This document shows positions 51,145 through 61,515 of a stretch of DNA of 64,000 nt, piece after piece; the first letter of the stretch is position 1, and the number at the start of each line of letters is the position of its first letter. Made by a program: the position numbers and the translations under genes. This DNA comes from Salinibacter altiplanensis (GTDB lineage: Bacteria > Bacteroidota > Rhodothermia > Rhodothermales > Salinibacteraceae). The notes beneath the pieces were generated by a model. It was not told the DNA's origin. It searched no databases and worked only from the letters and a program-made list of their open reading frames with translations. The stretch is from positions 258,394-322,393 of the forward strand of contig NZ_NCQY01000030.1 in assembly GCF_002894645.1 (NCBI RefSeq). Direction: 5' to 3'.

Positions 51145-52551
51145 ATGAGCTCTGACTACCGCACCGAAAGCGACTCGCTCGGAGACGTGCGCGTTCCCGC
51201 CACGGCCCTCTACGGCGCCCAGACCCAGCGGGCGAAGGAGAACTTTCCCGTCAGCGACCTTCGGTTCTCCCGCCGCTTCGTCGAAGCCCTCGGCCACGTC
51301 AAGCGGGCGGCCGCCCGGGCCAATCAGGACCTCAACCGCCTGGGGGACGACACCGCCGGGGCGATTGTCGAGGCCGCCGAGGAGGTGATCGACGGCACGC
51401 ACGACGAGGAATTCGTGCTCGACATTTTCCAGACGGGCAGCGGCACCTCCACAAACATGAACGCCAACGAGGTGATCGCCAACCGGGCCTCCGTTCTTCT
51501 CGGGGCCGACCGGGGCAGCAAGGCCGTTCACCCCAACGACGACGTAAACAGGTCGCAGTCGTCGAACGATACGATCCCGACCACCCTCCATGTCGCCGCG
51601 CGGATGGGCATCGAGCACGATCTCTTGCCGGCCCTGGAGGCCCTTCAGACGGCGTTTGAAGAAAAGGCGGAGGCCTTCGACGACGTGCTGAAAAGCGGTC
51701 GGACCCACCTGATGGACGCCACCCCGGTGCGCCTGGGACAAGAGTTTGGCGGCTATGCGGCCCAGATCGAACACGCAATCCAGCGGATCGAGTTGGCATC
51801 GAACCGCCTCTCGGAGGTCACCCTCGGCGGCACCGCCACCGGCACGGGACTCAACTGTCCAGAGAACTTTTCCGAAACGGCCCTCCAGCACCTCACCGAC
51901 GCCACCGGCCTCTCGTTCTACAAAACGGACAACCACTTCGCCCAGCAGGCCGGCAAGGAACTCTACGTGGACGCCCACGGGGCCCTGAACACCCTTGCCA
52001 CGGCCCTGCTTAAGATTGCCAATGACCTGCGGCTTCTCTCCAGCGGCCCCACGAGCGGCATCGGCGAAATCAAACTACCGGTCATCCAGCCTGGCTCCTC
52101 CATCATGCCCGGGAAGGTAAATCCCGTGCAGAGCGAACAGGTCATGATGGTCGCCACGCAGGTCACCGGGAACCACCAGACCCTCACGGTCGCCAACACG
52201 CACGGCAACTTTGAGCTGAACGTGATGATGCCCGTGATGGCCCACGCCATGCTCCAGAGCATCGACCTGCTCGCACACAGCGTGGACGCCTTCCGGAGCA
52301 AATGCGTGGAGGGCATTGAGGCAGATCGGGAGCGCTGTCGGGAGCTTCTGGAACTGAACCCCTCCGTCGCGACGGCCCTCAACACAGCCATCGGCTACGA
52401 CAAGGCCAGTGAGGTGGCCAAGACGGCCGCGGCGAACCGCGAGAGCGTCCAGACGGTGGTGAAGCGGATGGGCCTACTCGACGACGACGAACTCGACGAG
52501 TACCTGGACCTCCGTCGCATGACGGAACCGGGCGTGCCCGGGGACGAGTGA
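51145..52551 (+). CDS. fumC: Class II fumarate hydratase
   Basis: Interconverts fumarate and malate in the TCA cycle. 468 residues from ATG 51145 (MSSDYRTESD). Family landmarks: YGAQTQRAKENFPVS, SGTSTNMNANEVIANRA, GRTHLMDATPVRLGQE and the signature loop GSSIMPGKVNPVQSEQ. Length equals the family norm. The Asn-rich NDDVNRSQSSNDTIPT segment supports fumarase over aspartase. The in-frame extension to 50776 overlaps the tRNA gene and is rejected. Confidence 0.95.
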   Translation: MSSDYRTESDSLGDVRVPATALYGAQTQRAKENFPVSDLRFSRRFVEALGHVKRAAARANQDLNRLGDDTAGAIVEAAEEVIDGTHDEEFVLDIFQTGSGTSTNMNANEVIANRASVLLGADRGSKAVHPNDDVNRSQSSNDTIPTTLHVAARMGIEHDLLPALEALQTAFEEKAEAFDDVLKSGRTHLMDATPVRLGQEFGGYAAQIEHAIQRIELASNRLSEVTLGGTATGTGLNCPENFSETALQHLTDATGLSFYKTDNHFAQQAGKELYVDAHGALNTLATALLKIANDLRLLSSGPTSGIGEIKLPVIQPGSSIMPGKVNPVQSEQVMMVATQVTGNHQTLTVANTHGNFELNVMMPVMAHAMLQSIDLLAHSVDAFRSKCVEGIEADRERCRELLELNPSVATALNTAIGYDKASEVAKTAAANRESVQTVVKRMGLLDDDELDEYLDLRRMTEPGVPGDE

Positions 52552-52764
52552 CGCCGGTGCCCCGGACGGGGGCCCCACGGCCCAGTGCCACGGCACTTCC
52601 CCCGGCGAGCCCACGTTGTTACATGTCCCGGACAGACGGCGGTACGAAACTCCGGGGGGCGCCCGTTCAGAGAGGCCACAAGGCATCGCCGCAACGATCG
52701 AAGACGATCGCCGGCGACCCCTTCTCCCCCATCGCGTTTTTTTCTACGACTTTCCGCACGTCCC

Positions 52765-54324
<1,560 letters not shown>

Positions 54325-54451
54325 CTCGGGCCCGCTCTGCACCACCAGGACACTCCCTGCTTCCACGAGTCCCTTGTCCCCACGAAGAGGGGATGTTGTA
54401 CGGGGTTCAAGGTTTCTTCTCCCAGTCTCGTTCACGGATCGCCCCCCTCGC

Positions 54452-54691
54452 ATGACTGATTCGACGCCCTCCCTCGATGCCCCCCCCGACGCCGCCCAAA
54501 TTGCAGACCTGCGCGAGCAGGCCGCCGACGAGGGCCGCTCAGTTGAGGTTACGTTTCCGGGCGCCGACGAGGACCCGAAACGGTTTGTCGTCTCATCGCG
54601 TGGCACGTGCGTCGTGCTGACCAACCTGCGGGAGGACTCGTTCAACCCGTCGACGGCACCAGAAGACATCGCCGCTGCCCTTCAGGACTGA
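54452..54691 (+). CDS. Small acidic protein of unknown function
   Basis: 79 residues from ATG 54452 (MTDSTPSLDA). A disordered acidic N-terminus, one helix (AAQIADLREQAADEG), then a likely beta hairpin (SVEVTFPGADE, FVVSSRGTCVVLTNL) and a final helix. No signal or membrane segment. It follows the HtrA gene by 127 bases and converges with the CBM48 gene. The longer frame to 54206 is a shadow of the HtrA gene. Confidence 0.62.
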   Translation: MTDSTPSLDAPPDAAQIADLREQAADEGRSVEVTFPGADEDPKRFVVSSRGTCVVLTNLREDSFNPSTAPEDIAAALQD

Positions 54692-54736
54692 CGTCTTCCT
54701 GCGCAGCACACCATCGATCCCGAAGCGGAATGAGGG

Positions 54737-55036
54737 CTACGTCGCCACCACGCAATTCGTCGTCCCGAAGCCACTGGGCTCGAAGGCGTCGGCCTCTTCG
54801 TCGTTGATCCATCCGTCCTCCTCGCTGTAGTAGCGGAAGGCGTAGTGCCCGTTTTCCGAGAGCAGAACGTTTGTGCTGTAGGTCTGGTTGCTGCGGCGGA
54901 CGAAGCGATGCTCCCCGGGCGTCCAGTCGTTGAAATCCCCGACGACCGAGACCTCATCCCCGTACGGATGCTCCTCCGGAAGGACAAATGTAACCTTGAC
55001 GTGGGCGCTCGACTGCTTGTCTACTTTCCGAATCAT
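54737..55036 (-). CDS. CBM48 (isoamylase N-terminal-like) protein
   Basis: 99 residues forming one carbohydrate-binding module of the CBM48/AMPK-beta type: VKVTFVLPEE, VSVVGDFNDWTPGEHRF, then YAFRYYSEEDGWINDEEADAF. The Trp and Asn of the glycan-binding edge are present. No catalytic domain is attached and there is no signal peptide, so it may bind glycogen or a sugar-bearing partner in the cytosol. Short stand-alone CBM48 proteins are common in Bacteroidota. Confidence 0.87.
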   Translation of the reverse strand: MIRKVDKQSSAHVKVTFVLPEEHPYGDEVSVVGDFNDWTPGEHRFVRRSNQTYSTNVLLSENGHYAFRYYSEEDGWINDEEADAFEPSGFGTTNCVVAT

Positions 55037-55382
55037 GGAAGCAAGATGGGGAGGCTGGTGATTGGGTGCGTGAACATCCTCACTCAGGCTCGCTGGGCAG
55101 GGCTGAGAGATTCTTTGGATGGAGAAGCACCAGGCGCTACGTCAAGGGTCTCCCCTTGTGACGGTCGCCAGAGACAAAAAGCGCTTCCTTCGCCTCTTTT
55201 TCACGGGACACGTTCGTGGCAGGGGATCCCGTTACTCCTGAGCCGCTGTTGGCCCGTACTTCGGGCTGCTTCCTCTCCTCCTGCTGAACATTCGCCGCGG
55301 CCCTGGCGTGCATTTGTCCTTCGCCTGCGTTCGTAGGCCCCCTCACGGACGCCGTCTCTTCTCGTTACCCTCCCCACCGCGC
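55037..55382. other. Intergenic region with no supported gene
   Basis: About 346 bases between the divergent CBM48 and tyrA genes. It must hold promoters for both. A CTGAGAG near 55103 recalls the TPP riboswitch, but the rest of that consensus is absent. An AAAAAG/CTCTTTTT pair near 55177-55200 may be a weak stem. No open frame or RNA gene is convincing. Confidence 0.45.
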
Positions 55383-56486
55383 ATGATCAAACGACTTACC
55401 ATTATCGGAACGGGTCTTATCGGCGGCTCGCTCGGGCTCGCGTGGGCCCAACGACGGCCGGAGCTCACGATCGTCGGGCACGACCGGCCGGAGGTCTTAG
55501 AACAAGCCGAGGAGCGCGGGGCCATTGACAAGAAGGCGGCCGACCCGGTGTCCGCAGTACAGGACACGGACCTCGTCGTGCTCGCCACGCCCCTCGCCAC
55601 GACGGTTCGACTACTGGAGACCATTGCCGACGCGCTTCCGGATGGATGCGTCGTAACCGATGTTGCCTCGGTGAAAGAACCCGTCCTTGAACAGGCTGCG
55701 GATGTACTGCCCGACCATTCTACGTTCCTGGGCGGTCATCCCATGGCGGGCGCCGAGCACAGCGGCATTGAGCACGCGGACCCATTGCTGTTTGAGAATG
55801 CCGTCTACAGCCTCTGCCTTCCGGAGGAGACCGACGAGGATGCCCTGGAGGGACCGCTGGCTCCCGTCGTCGAGTTGGTCGAGGCCACCGGTAGTCGACC
55901 GCTCGTGCTGAACGCCTCTCGCCATGATCGCCTCGTCGCCGCCACCAGCCACGTGCCACAACTCTTGTCCGTGGCCCTTGTCAACCTCGTCGCCACCACT
56001 GAGGAGCAAGACCTGGCCCTACAGCTCGCCGGGGGCGGGTTCCGTGACATGACCCGCATTGCGTCGTCCCCCTTCGGCATGTGGCGAGACGTGCTCGTGG
56101 GCAACGAGCGTGAGATCCACGACGCCCTGAGTCGCCTGCGTCGGGGCCTTCGCACCCTCCGAAACCGGCTCATCGAAGAAGACCTGGAGGCCCTTGAGGA
56201 CACCTTCGCAGAGGCGCGCACGGCCCGCGACGCGATGCCGGGGGAGGGCAAGGGCTTCCTCCACCCGCTGTCCGACGTTTACGTGCAGGCCCCAGACGAG
56301 GCGGGCGTCCTCCACGAACTGTCGGGGCACCTCCTCGACGCGGACCTCAACATCAAGGACATCGAGCTTCAAACCATTCGGGAGGGGACCGGAGGGACCT
56401 TTCGGCTGGCGTTTGAGGAGGCGGACGACGCCGACAAGGCCGTCGCGGTGCTGTCGGAGGCCGGCTATGACGCTCGGCGTCCGTAG
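55383..56486 (+). CDS. tyrA: Prephenate dehydrogenase with C-terminal ACT domain
   Basis: Oxidises prephenate to 4-hydroxyphenylpyruvate in tyrosine synthesis. 367 residues from ATG 55383. NAD-binding IIGTGLIGGSLGLAW at residues 7-21. The catalytic-domain segment GGHPMAGAEHSGIEHA carries the conserved His residues. The C-terminal 75 residues (YVQAPDEAGVLHELSGHL) form an ACT domain for likely feedback by tyrosine. No chorismate mutase domain is attached. A consensus promoter for the next gene lies just after its stop. Confidence 0.94.
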   Translation: MIKRLTIIGTGLIGGSLGLAWAQRRPELTIVGHDRPEVLEQAEERGAIDKKAADPVSAVQDTDLVVLATPLATTVRLLETIADALPDGCVVTDVASVKEPVLEQAADVLPDHSTFLGGHPMAGAEHSGIEHADPLLFENAVYSLCLPEETDEDALEGPLAPVVELVEATGSRPLVLNASRHDRLVAATSHVPQLLSVALVNLVATTEEQDLALQLAGGGFRDMTRIASSPFGMWRDVLVGNEREIHDALSRLRRGLRTLRNRLIEEDLEALEDTFAEARTARDAMPGEGKGFLHPLSDVYVQAPDEAGVLHELSGHLLDADLNIKDIELQTIREGTGGTFRLAFEEADDADKAVAVLSEAGYDARRP

Positions 56487-56514
56487 CCTCCCCCGCGAAA
56501 TCATCCCCCCTTCG

Positions 56515-56543
56515 TTGACTAAACTGCCGCCATCGGATATTAT
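56515..56543 (+). promoter_or_regulatory. Sigma-70-like promoter of gcvT
   Basis: TTGACT (56515-56520), 17 bases, then TATTAT (56538-56543). Both boxes and the spacing fit the classical -35/-10 pattern. It lies about 70 bases upstream of the gcvT start and after the tyrA stop. Confidence 0.55.
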
Positions 56544-56611
56544 GAGGGGCCGTAGGTTCACGGCTCCACTCGTGCCTGTCGTTGCCCCTTCGCAGCTTTT
56601 TGTCTCTTCCG

Positions 56612-57736
56612 ATGGCCAATTCTGCTTCGTCTCTTCAGACCACTCCCCTCCACGGCGTCCACGAGGAGCGTGGCGCCCGCATGATGGAATTCGGCGGCTT
56701 CGAGATGCCCGTGCAGTACGACAGCATCATCGACGAGCACATGGCCGTCCGCAACGACGCCGGACTGTTCGACGTGAGCCACATGGGCGAGGTGCTCATT
56801 CAGGGCGATCAGGCCCTCAGCCTCGTCCAGCACCTCGTCACCAACGACGCCGAGACGCTCTACGACGGGCGCGCGATGTACACGGTCATGTGCACCCCCG
56901 ACGGCGGCATCATCGACGACGGCATCGTGTACCGCCGTGCCGAAGACGAGTACCTGATGGTCCTAAACGCCGCCAACAGGGAGCGGGACCTGGCGTGGAT
57001 GCACGATCACAACCCCATGGACGCCACGCTTCGGGATGTCTCTACCGAGACGGCCCTTCTTGCCCTTCAGGGCCCGAAGGCGCTCGATATCGCCCAGCCC
57101 TTCCTCAACGATGACCTCGACGACCTGTCGTTCTATCACTTCTGGGAACAGTCTGATGGAGCGTTTCTCGACTGCGAGACCGCCCTCATCTCCCGGACCG
57201 GATACACCGGCGAGCCGGGCCTCGAGCTGTACGTCCCCGCCGGCCGGGCCCGGCACGTGTGGACGACCCTTCTCGAAGCGGGGGCGGATCGGGGCCTGAC
57301 ACCGGCCGGCCTTGGCGCCCGCGACACGCTCCGGCTTGAGGCAGGGCTCTGCCTGCACGGCAACGACATCACGGAAGAAATCAACCCCTACGAGGCGCAG
57401 CTGGGTTGGCTGGTGAAGCTGGACAAGGGCGACTTCATCGGGCGGGAGGCCCTGCGGGAGATTCACGAGCACGGCCCGGAGCGCCGGCTCGTGGGCTTCA
57501 TGGCCACGGAACGGGGCATCCCGCGCCACGACGACGTCCTTCAGTCGCCGACGGGCACCGCCATCGGGGTCGTCACCAGCGGCACGCAGTCGCCCCTCCT
57601 CGATGCGGGCATCGGCCTCGGCTACGTTCCCAATGAGGCCTCCTATACGGAGCCGGGACAGTCCCTACAGGTCGCGAGTCGACGCCGTACGTTCGACGTG
57701 GACGTGGTCGAGCCCCCGTTCCACGAGAAGGCGTAG
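56612..57736 (+). CDS. gcvT: Glycine cleavage system T protein (aminomethyltransferase)
   Basis: Transfers the methylene group from lipoyl-bound aminomethyl to tetrahydrofolate, releasing ammonia. 374 residues from ATG 56612 (MANSASSLQT). Conserved blocks include AGLFDVSHMGEV, VLNAANRERDLAWM, SRTGYTGEPGLELYV, LGARDTLRLEAGLCLHGNDI and the C-terminal domain. The Asp of the catalytic LGARD motif is kept. gcvH and gcvP are not in the window. It sits 54 bases upstream of comB on the same strand. Confidence 0.95.
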   Translation: MANSASSLQTTPLHGVHEERGARMMEFGGFEMPVQYDSIIDEHMAVRNDAGLFDVSHMGEVLIQGDQALSLVQHLVTNDAETLYDGRAMYTVMCTPDGGIIDDGIVYRRAEDEYLMVLNAANRERDLAWMHDHNPMDATLRDVSTETALLALQGPKALDIAQPFLNDDLDDLSFYHFWEQSDGAFLDCETALISRTGYTGEPGLELYVPAGRARHVWTTLLEAGADRGLTPAGLGARDTLRLEAGLCLHGNDITEEINPYEAQLGWLVKLDKGDFIGREALREIHEHGPERRLVGFMATERGIPRHDDVLQSPTGTAIGVVTSGTQSPLLDAGIGLGYVPNEASYTEPGQSLQVASRRRTFDVDVVEPPFHEKA

Positions 57737-57790
57737 GCCCGTCTCCGCTTCTCGCGCTCCCCCCTCCCCTTCACCTGACTCGCCGTTCCG

Positions 57791-58528
57791 ATGGACGCTG
57801 AAGTCTTTTTGACGCACTCGAACATTTCGGAAGGCGATGTCCAGGACCGGACGGTCATTGTCATCGACGTACTCCGGGCCTGTTCTACCATCGTAACGGC
57901 CCTTGAGCGGGGCGCCCGGGCCGTAATGCCGGTTCCCGACATGGCCCGGGCCGGAAAAATTGCCAGCAACCTCGACCCCGATATGTATCGACTCGGGGGC
58001 GAACGCAATGGAGAGCAGATTGAAGGATACCACCTTGGCAACTCGCCACACGAGTACACACAGGACGTCGTGGAGGGCCGGGATATCATTCTGAACACCT
58101 CCAACGGAACGCAGGCCTTGGAACAGGCAAAAGAGGCCGAGACCCTCGTGGTCGCCTCCTTTCTGAACGCAGGCCGCGTCGTCGACTTCATCCGTCGGAC
58201 GGCCGACGCCGTAACCATCGTCTGTGCAGGCCGCCAGAACCGCCTCGCCCTGGAAGACACCCTCTGTGCAGGACTTCTGCTCGATCGCCTCTGGGACGGG
58301 AACGAGCCGTACCCCGTCACGGACTCGGCCCACACCGCCTACACGCTGTACCACACGGACCGGGACGATCTCGACAATGCCCTCCGGGGGGCCAACCACG
58401 CCGAGTGGCTTGCCGAACAGAACTGTGAAGCGGACCTGGACTACTGCTTCCGGATCGACGCCCTGCCCGTGCTGCCCTACTATACGGAGAACCGGCTTCT
58501 TCTGTACGAGGATGTCGCCTCGGCGTAG
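57791..58528 (+). CDS. comB: 2-phosphosulfolactate phosphatase (ComB family)
   Basis: Hydrolyses 2-phosphosulfolactate to sulfolactate, an intermediate of coenzyme M synthesis in archaea and of sulfonate metabolism elsewhere. 245 residues. Family motifs: VIVIDVLRACSTIVTALERGA, GGERNGEQIEGYHLGNSPHEY and the TSNGTQAL phosphate-binding turn; the active-site Cys of the DVLRACST segment is present. The ComA-type upstream enzyme is only a remnant at 21401-21592. Gene neighbours (gcvT, ftsK) do not explain its role. It might serve sulfolactate or sulfonolipid metabolism. Confidence 0.93.
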   Translation: MDAEVFLTHSNISEGDVQDRTVIVIDVLRACSTIVTALERGARAVMPVPDMARAGKIASNLDPDMYRLGGERNGEQIEGYHLGNSPHEYTQDVVEGRDIILNTSNGTQALEQAKEAETLVVASFLNAGRVVDFIRRTADAVTIVCAGRQNRLALEDTLCAGLLLDRLWDGNEPYPVTDSAHTAYTLYHTDRDDLDNALRGANHAEWLAEQNCEADLDYCFRIDALPVLPYYTENRLLLYEDVASA

Positions 58529-58702
58529 CACACGCCCTTTTTCTGCACACGCGCGGAGCGCTCGTCCGTGCCGCTCCGTTGCATTTGTGCCGCGTTGAGC
58601 CCACTTTACGGACCCTGTGCACTTCAATCAAACAACGGGTGCACACGCAAAGCCCCGGCCTATCGCTGCAACTTCCACTCTCCGACTCGCCTGTTCGGTC
58701 GT

Positions 58703-61438
58703 ATGGCTGCCTCGGATTCCGACACAAATACGGAGGAGACCTTTTTGATCTCCCCGCGTCGGAAGGTGGAGATTATTGGGCTGGTGGTGATGGTCTTCGC
58801 CCTGTTGGTATCGCTTGCCTTTGCCAGCTACCACCCCAGCGACGCCGTCGTTCTTCGTTCGGCGGAGTGGTCTGAGGTCGTGTTCAATCCGCAAAGCGCC
58901 CAGGCCGACGGGCCTGTCCAGAACGTACTCGGGCTTTTGGGCAGTCGGCTCGCGGAAACGTTCGTGCCCGGCTTTATCGGCTACGGCGTGCTCCTGCTGA
59001 GCAGCCTGCTCATGGTATGGGGCTACGCAATCTTTCGTCATGCCTCGCTGCATCGGCTCCTCTATCCGTCCCTCCTGACGGTCTGTTCTGCCTTCGTCCT
59101 GTCCTGCTTCGTAGGCTGGGGCCACCACGCGGCGGATGTCTCTCTTCGGGCGTGGGCAGGAAGCGTCGGCATCGGCACCGCAGGCTGGATGCAAAACGTT
59201 CTCGGGGAGGTCGGCTCCTTCATCCTCCTCCTGCTCGCGGGGGCAATCCTGCTCCTGCTCGTGGTGGACCACGACGTTCAGCGCACGGTGGACCGCATCA
59301 TTGAGGCCGCCTGCGCAATCGTGACGGGCGTCTCTGCCACCGGAGCCTACATCCAGAACCAGTGGACACAGGCCCGGACCCACACCGTACCGGAGGAGAC
59401 GCGGACCGCGACCGACCAGGCCTCGCCGGCCTCCCCCTCGGCGTCCGCGTCGGCCTCTTCTGCGAGCGATCCTTCGCCGTCTCCCACCGAACAAGATCCC
59501 GCCGCCCCTGCGCCTTCCTCTTCTCCTCCAGGCCGCCCCGATCCCCCCGAATTGGAGGACTCGTCCGTTCGTCGAAATGATTTGTTTCGGCCCGGGAACG
59601 ATTCCGCCGCGTCCGCCGCCGAGGACGACTCCACACCTGCGGCGCCCCCGTCTCAGCCCGCCGACGATCAGAGCGAGTCTCCCGACGGCGAGACGGCTGT
59701 GGCAGCGACGGAAGAGACCCCGCCGGACGATGCCCCCGCCCACACGGCTCCCCCCTCCTCGTCCTCAGACGCATCCACGTCCGACCCGCCGGAGCCCCCT
59801 GAGACCGAAGACGCCGCCCCAGTCCCGAACGCGCCCGACGACCCCGAGGACGATGTCTCGATGACGATCCAGGAGCAGGTCGAAGAGGAGACGACCGACG
59901 AAATCGAGCGGACCGCGGAGTTGCCGGAGGACTTCGAGTACGAGCCTCCGTCCCTCGACCTTCTCGATGAGTCGGCGGACACCGGCCCCACCATCAACCG
60001 GGAGGAGCTTGAGGAGAACAAGCGGGTGCTCCTCGACAAGCTCGAGATGTACAACATCGAGATTGAGGAGATCAATGCCGTGGTGGGCCCAACCGTCACG
60101 CGCTACGAGCTCACGCCCGCTCCAGGGGTCAAGGTCAGCCGCATCAAGTCGCTCGAGGACGACCTGGCCATGGCGATGGCGGCGCCCGGCGTCCGGATGA
60201 TTGCCCCCATTCCCGGGAAATCGGCCGTGGGGGTCGAGATTCCAAACCGGAACCGCGAGCTGGTCCGCCTCCGCAGCGTAATCGGGACCCGGAAGTTTCA
60301 GGACACCGACCTACAACTTCCCCTGCCCCTCGGCAAAAACATTGAGGGAGAAGTGCATGTGGGCGACCTCACAACCATGCCCCATCTTCTCATCGCGGGC
60401 GCCACTGGGTCTGGCAAGTCTGTGGGCCTAAACTCCATCATCACCGGTCTCATCTACGCCTGTCATCCGGCGAACCTGCGGTTCGTCATCATCGACCCGA
60501 AGAAAATTGAGTTGCAACAGTACACACAGCTCGAAACGCAGTTCGTGGCGGTCCCGGAGGACATTGACCAGACCGTGATCACCGACATCGACGAGGCCTC
60601 CGGGGTCCTCAAGAGCGTAGAGCACGAGATGGAAATGCGGTACGACCTGCTGTCGGACGCCAGCGTGCGCAACATTACCGGGTACAATGAGAAGTTTCAG
60701 GCCGGGGAGCTCGACCCCACGGACGGGCACCGGCACATGCCCTACCTGGTGGTGGTGGTCGACGAGCTGGCCGACCTGATGATGGCGGCCGGCGATGACG
60801 TGGAAGGCCCAATCTCACGCCTTGCTCAAATGGCACGGGCCGTCGGCATTCACCTCATCCTTGCGACCCAGCGGCCGTCGGTCGACGTGGTCACCGGCGT
60901 CATCAAGGCCAACTTCCCGTCCCGCATTGCCTTCGAGGTGGCGTCCCGGGTCGACTCCCGCACCATCCTGGACCAGGGCGGCGCCGAGGACCTCGTTGGG
61001 AACGGGGACATGCTTTTCCTGAGTGGCAGCGACCTGAAGCGCCTGCAGGGCCCCTTCGTGAGCGTGGAGGAGGTGGAAGAGGTCGTCGACCACGTGGCGG
61101 ACCAGCCCGGCGTCACTGCCTACACGCTTCCCTCCCTCCAGGATGCCGGCCACGGTCCGGACGAAACCCTGGGCGTGGAGGACACCGACGAGAAATTTGA
61201 GGAGGCAGCCCGGGTCATCGTGCGTCGTCAACAGGGCTCCGTGTCGCTCCTCCAGCGCAAGCTGGCGGTCGGGTACACCCGCGCCGCCCGCATCGTCGAT
61301 CAGTTGGAGGAAGCCAGCATCGTCGGGCCCTTCAACGGCACGAAGGCCCGCGACGTGCTCGTGGACGACGAACAGGAGCTCGACGAACTCCTGCACAGCG
61401 AGCCTCCCCCCGAGGAGACCGACCCGGAAGAGGCATAG
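58703..61438 (+). CDS. ftsK: DNA translocase FtsK/SpoIIIE
   Basis: Septum-anchored ATP-driven DNA pump that clears chromosome termini during division. 911 residues from ATG 58703. Four N-terminal membrane helices lie within residues 25-195. A linker of about 200 residues (roughly 225-430) is very rich in Ser, Pro, Asp and Glu. The motor has Walker A GATGSGKSVGLNS, VVVVDELADLMM and RLAQMARAVGIHLILATQRPS. The C-terminal gamma winged helix (QGSVSLLQRKLAVGYTRAARI) should read KOPS-type sequences. The longer frame to 58568 adds no family-like residues. Confidence 0.96.
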   Translation: MAASDSDTNTEETFLISPRRKVEIIGLVVMVFALLVSLAFASYHPSDAVVLRSAEWSEVVFNPQSAQADGPVQNVLGLLGSRLAETFVPGFIGYGVLLLSSLLMVWGYAIFRHASLHRLLYPSLLTVCSAFVLSCFVGWGHHAADVSLRAWAGSVGIGTAGWMQNVLGEVGSFILLLLAGAILLLLVVDHDVQRTVDRIIEAACAIVTGVSATGAYIQNQWTQARTHTVPEETRTATDQASPASPSASASASSASDPSPSPTEQDPAAPAPSSSPPGRPDPPELEDSSVRRNDLFRPGNDSAASAAEDDSTPAAPPSQPADDQSESPDGETAVAATEETPPDDAPAHTAPPSSSSDASTSDPPEPPETEDAAPVPNAPDDPEDDVSMTIQEQVEEETTDEIERTAELPEDFEYEPPSLDLLDESADTGPTINREELEENKRVLLDKLEMYNIEIEEINAVVGPTVTRYELTPAPGVKVSRIKSLEDDLAMAMAAPGVRMIAPIPGKSAVGVEIPNRNRELVRLRSVIGTRKFQDTDLQLPLPLGKNIEGEVHVGDLTTMPHLLIAGATGSGKSVGLNSIITGLIYACHPANLRFVIIDPKKIELQQYTQLETQFVAVPEDIDQTVITDIDEASGVLKSVEHEMEMRYDLLSDASVRNITGYNEKFQAGELDPTDGHRHMPYLVVVVDELADLMMAAGDDVEGPISRLAQMARAVGIHLILATQRPSVDVVTGVIKANFPSRIAFEVASRVDSRTILDQGGAEDLVGNGDMLFLSGSDLKRLQGPFVSVEEVEEVVDHVADQPGVTAYTLPSLQDAGHGPDETLGVEDTDEKFEEAARVIVRRQQGSVSLLQRKLAVGYTRAARIVDQLEEASIVGPFNGTKARDVLVDDEQELDELLHSEPPPEETDPEEA

Positions 61439-61515
61439 CCTTATGCATCTCTGGCCCATGCTCAGGGGCTGACGTTCATCCATACACCCTTTCTCTCCGA
61501 CTGGACTTTCTTCGC

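Noticed and set aside
55091-55140. TPP-riboswitch-like CTGAGAG sequence upstream of tyrA
   Set aside because: Only the short CTGAGA core is present; the second conserved TPP arm is missing and the downstream gene is not in thiamine metabolism.
55177-55200. AAAAAGCG/CTCTTTTT stem as a terminator
   Set aside because: The arms pair imperfectly, and no gene ends just before it on the plus strand.
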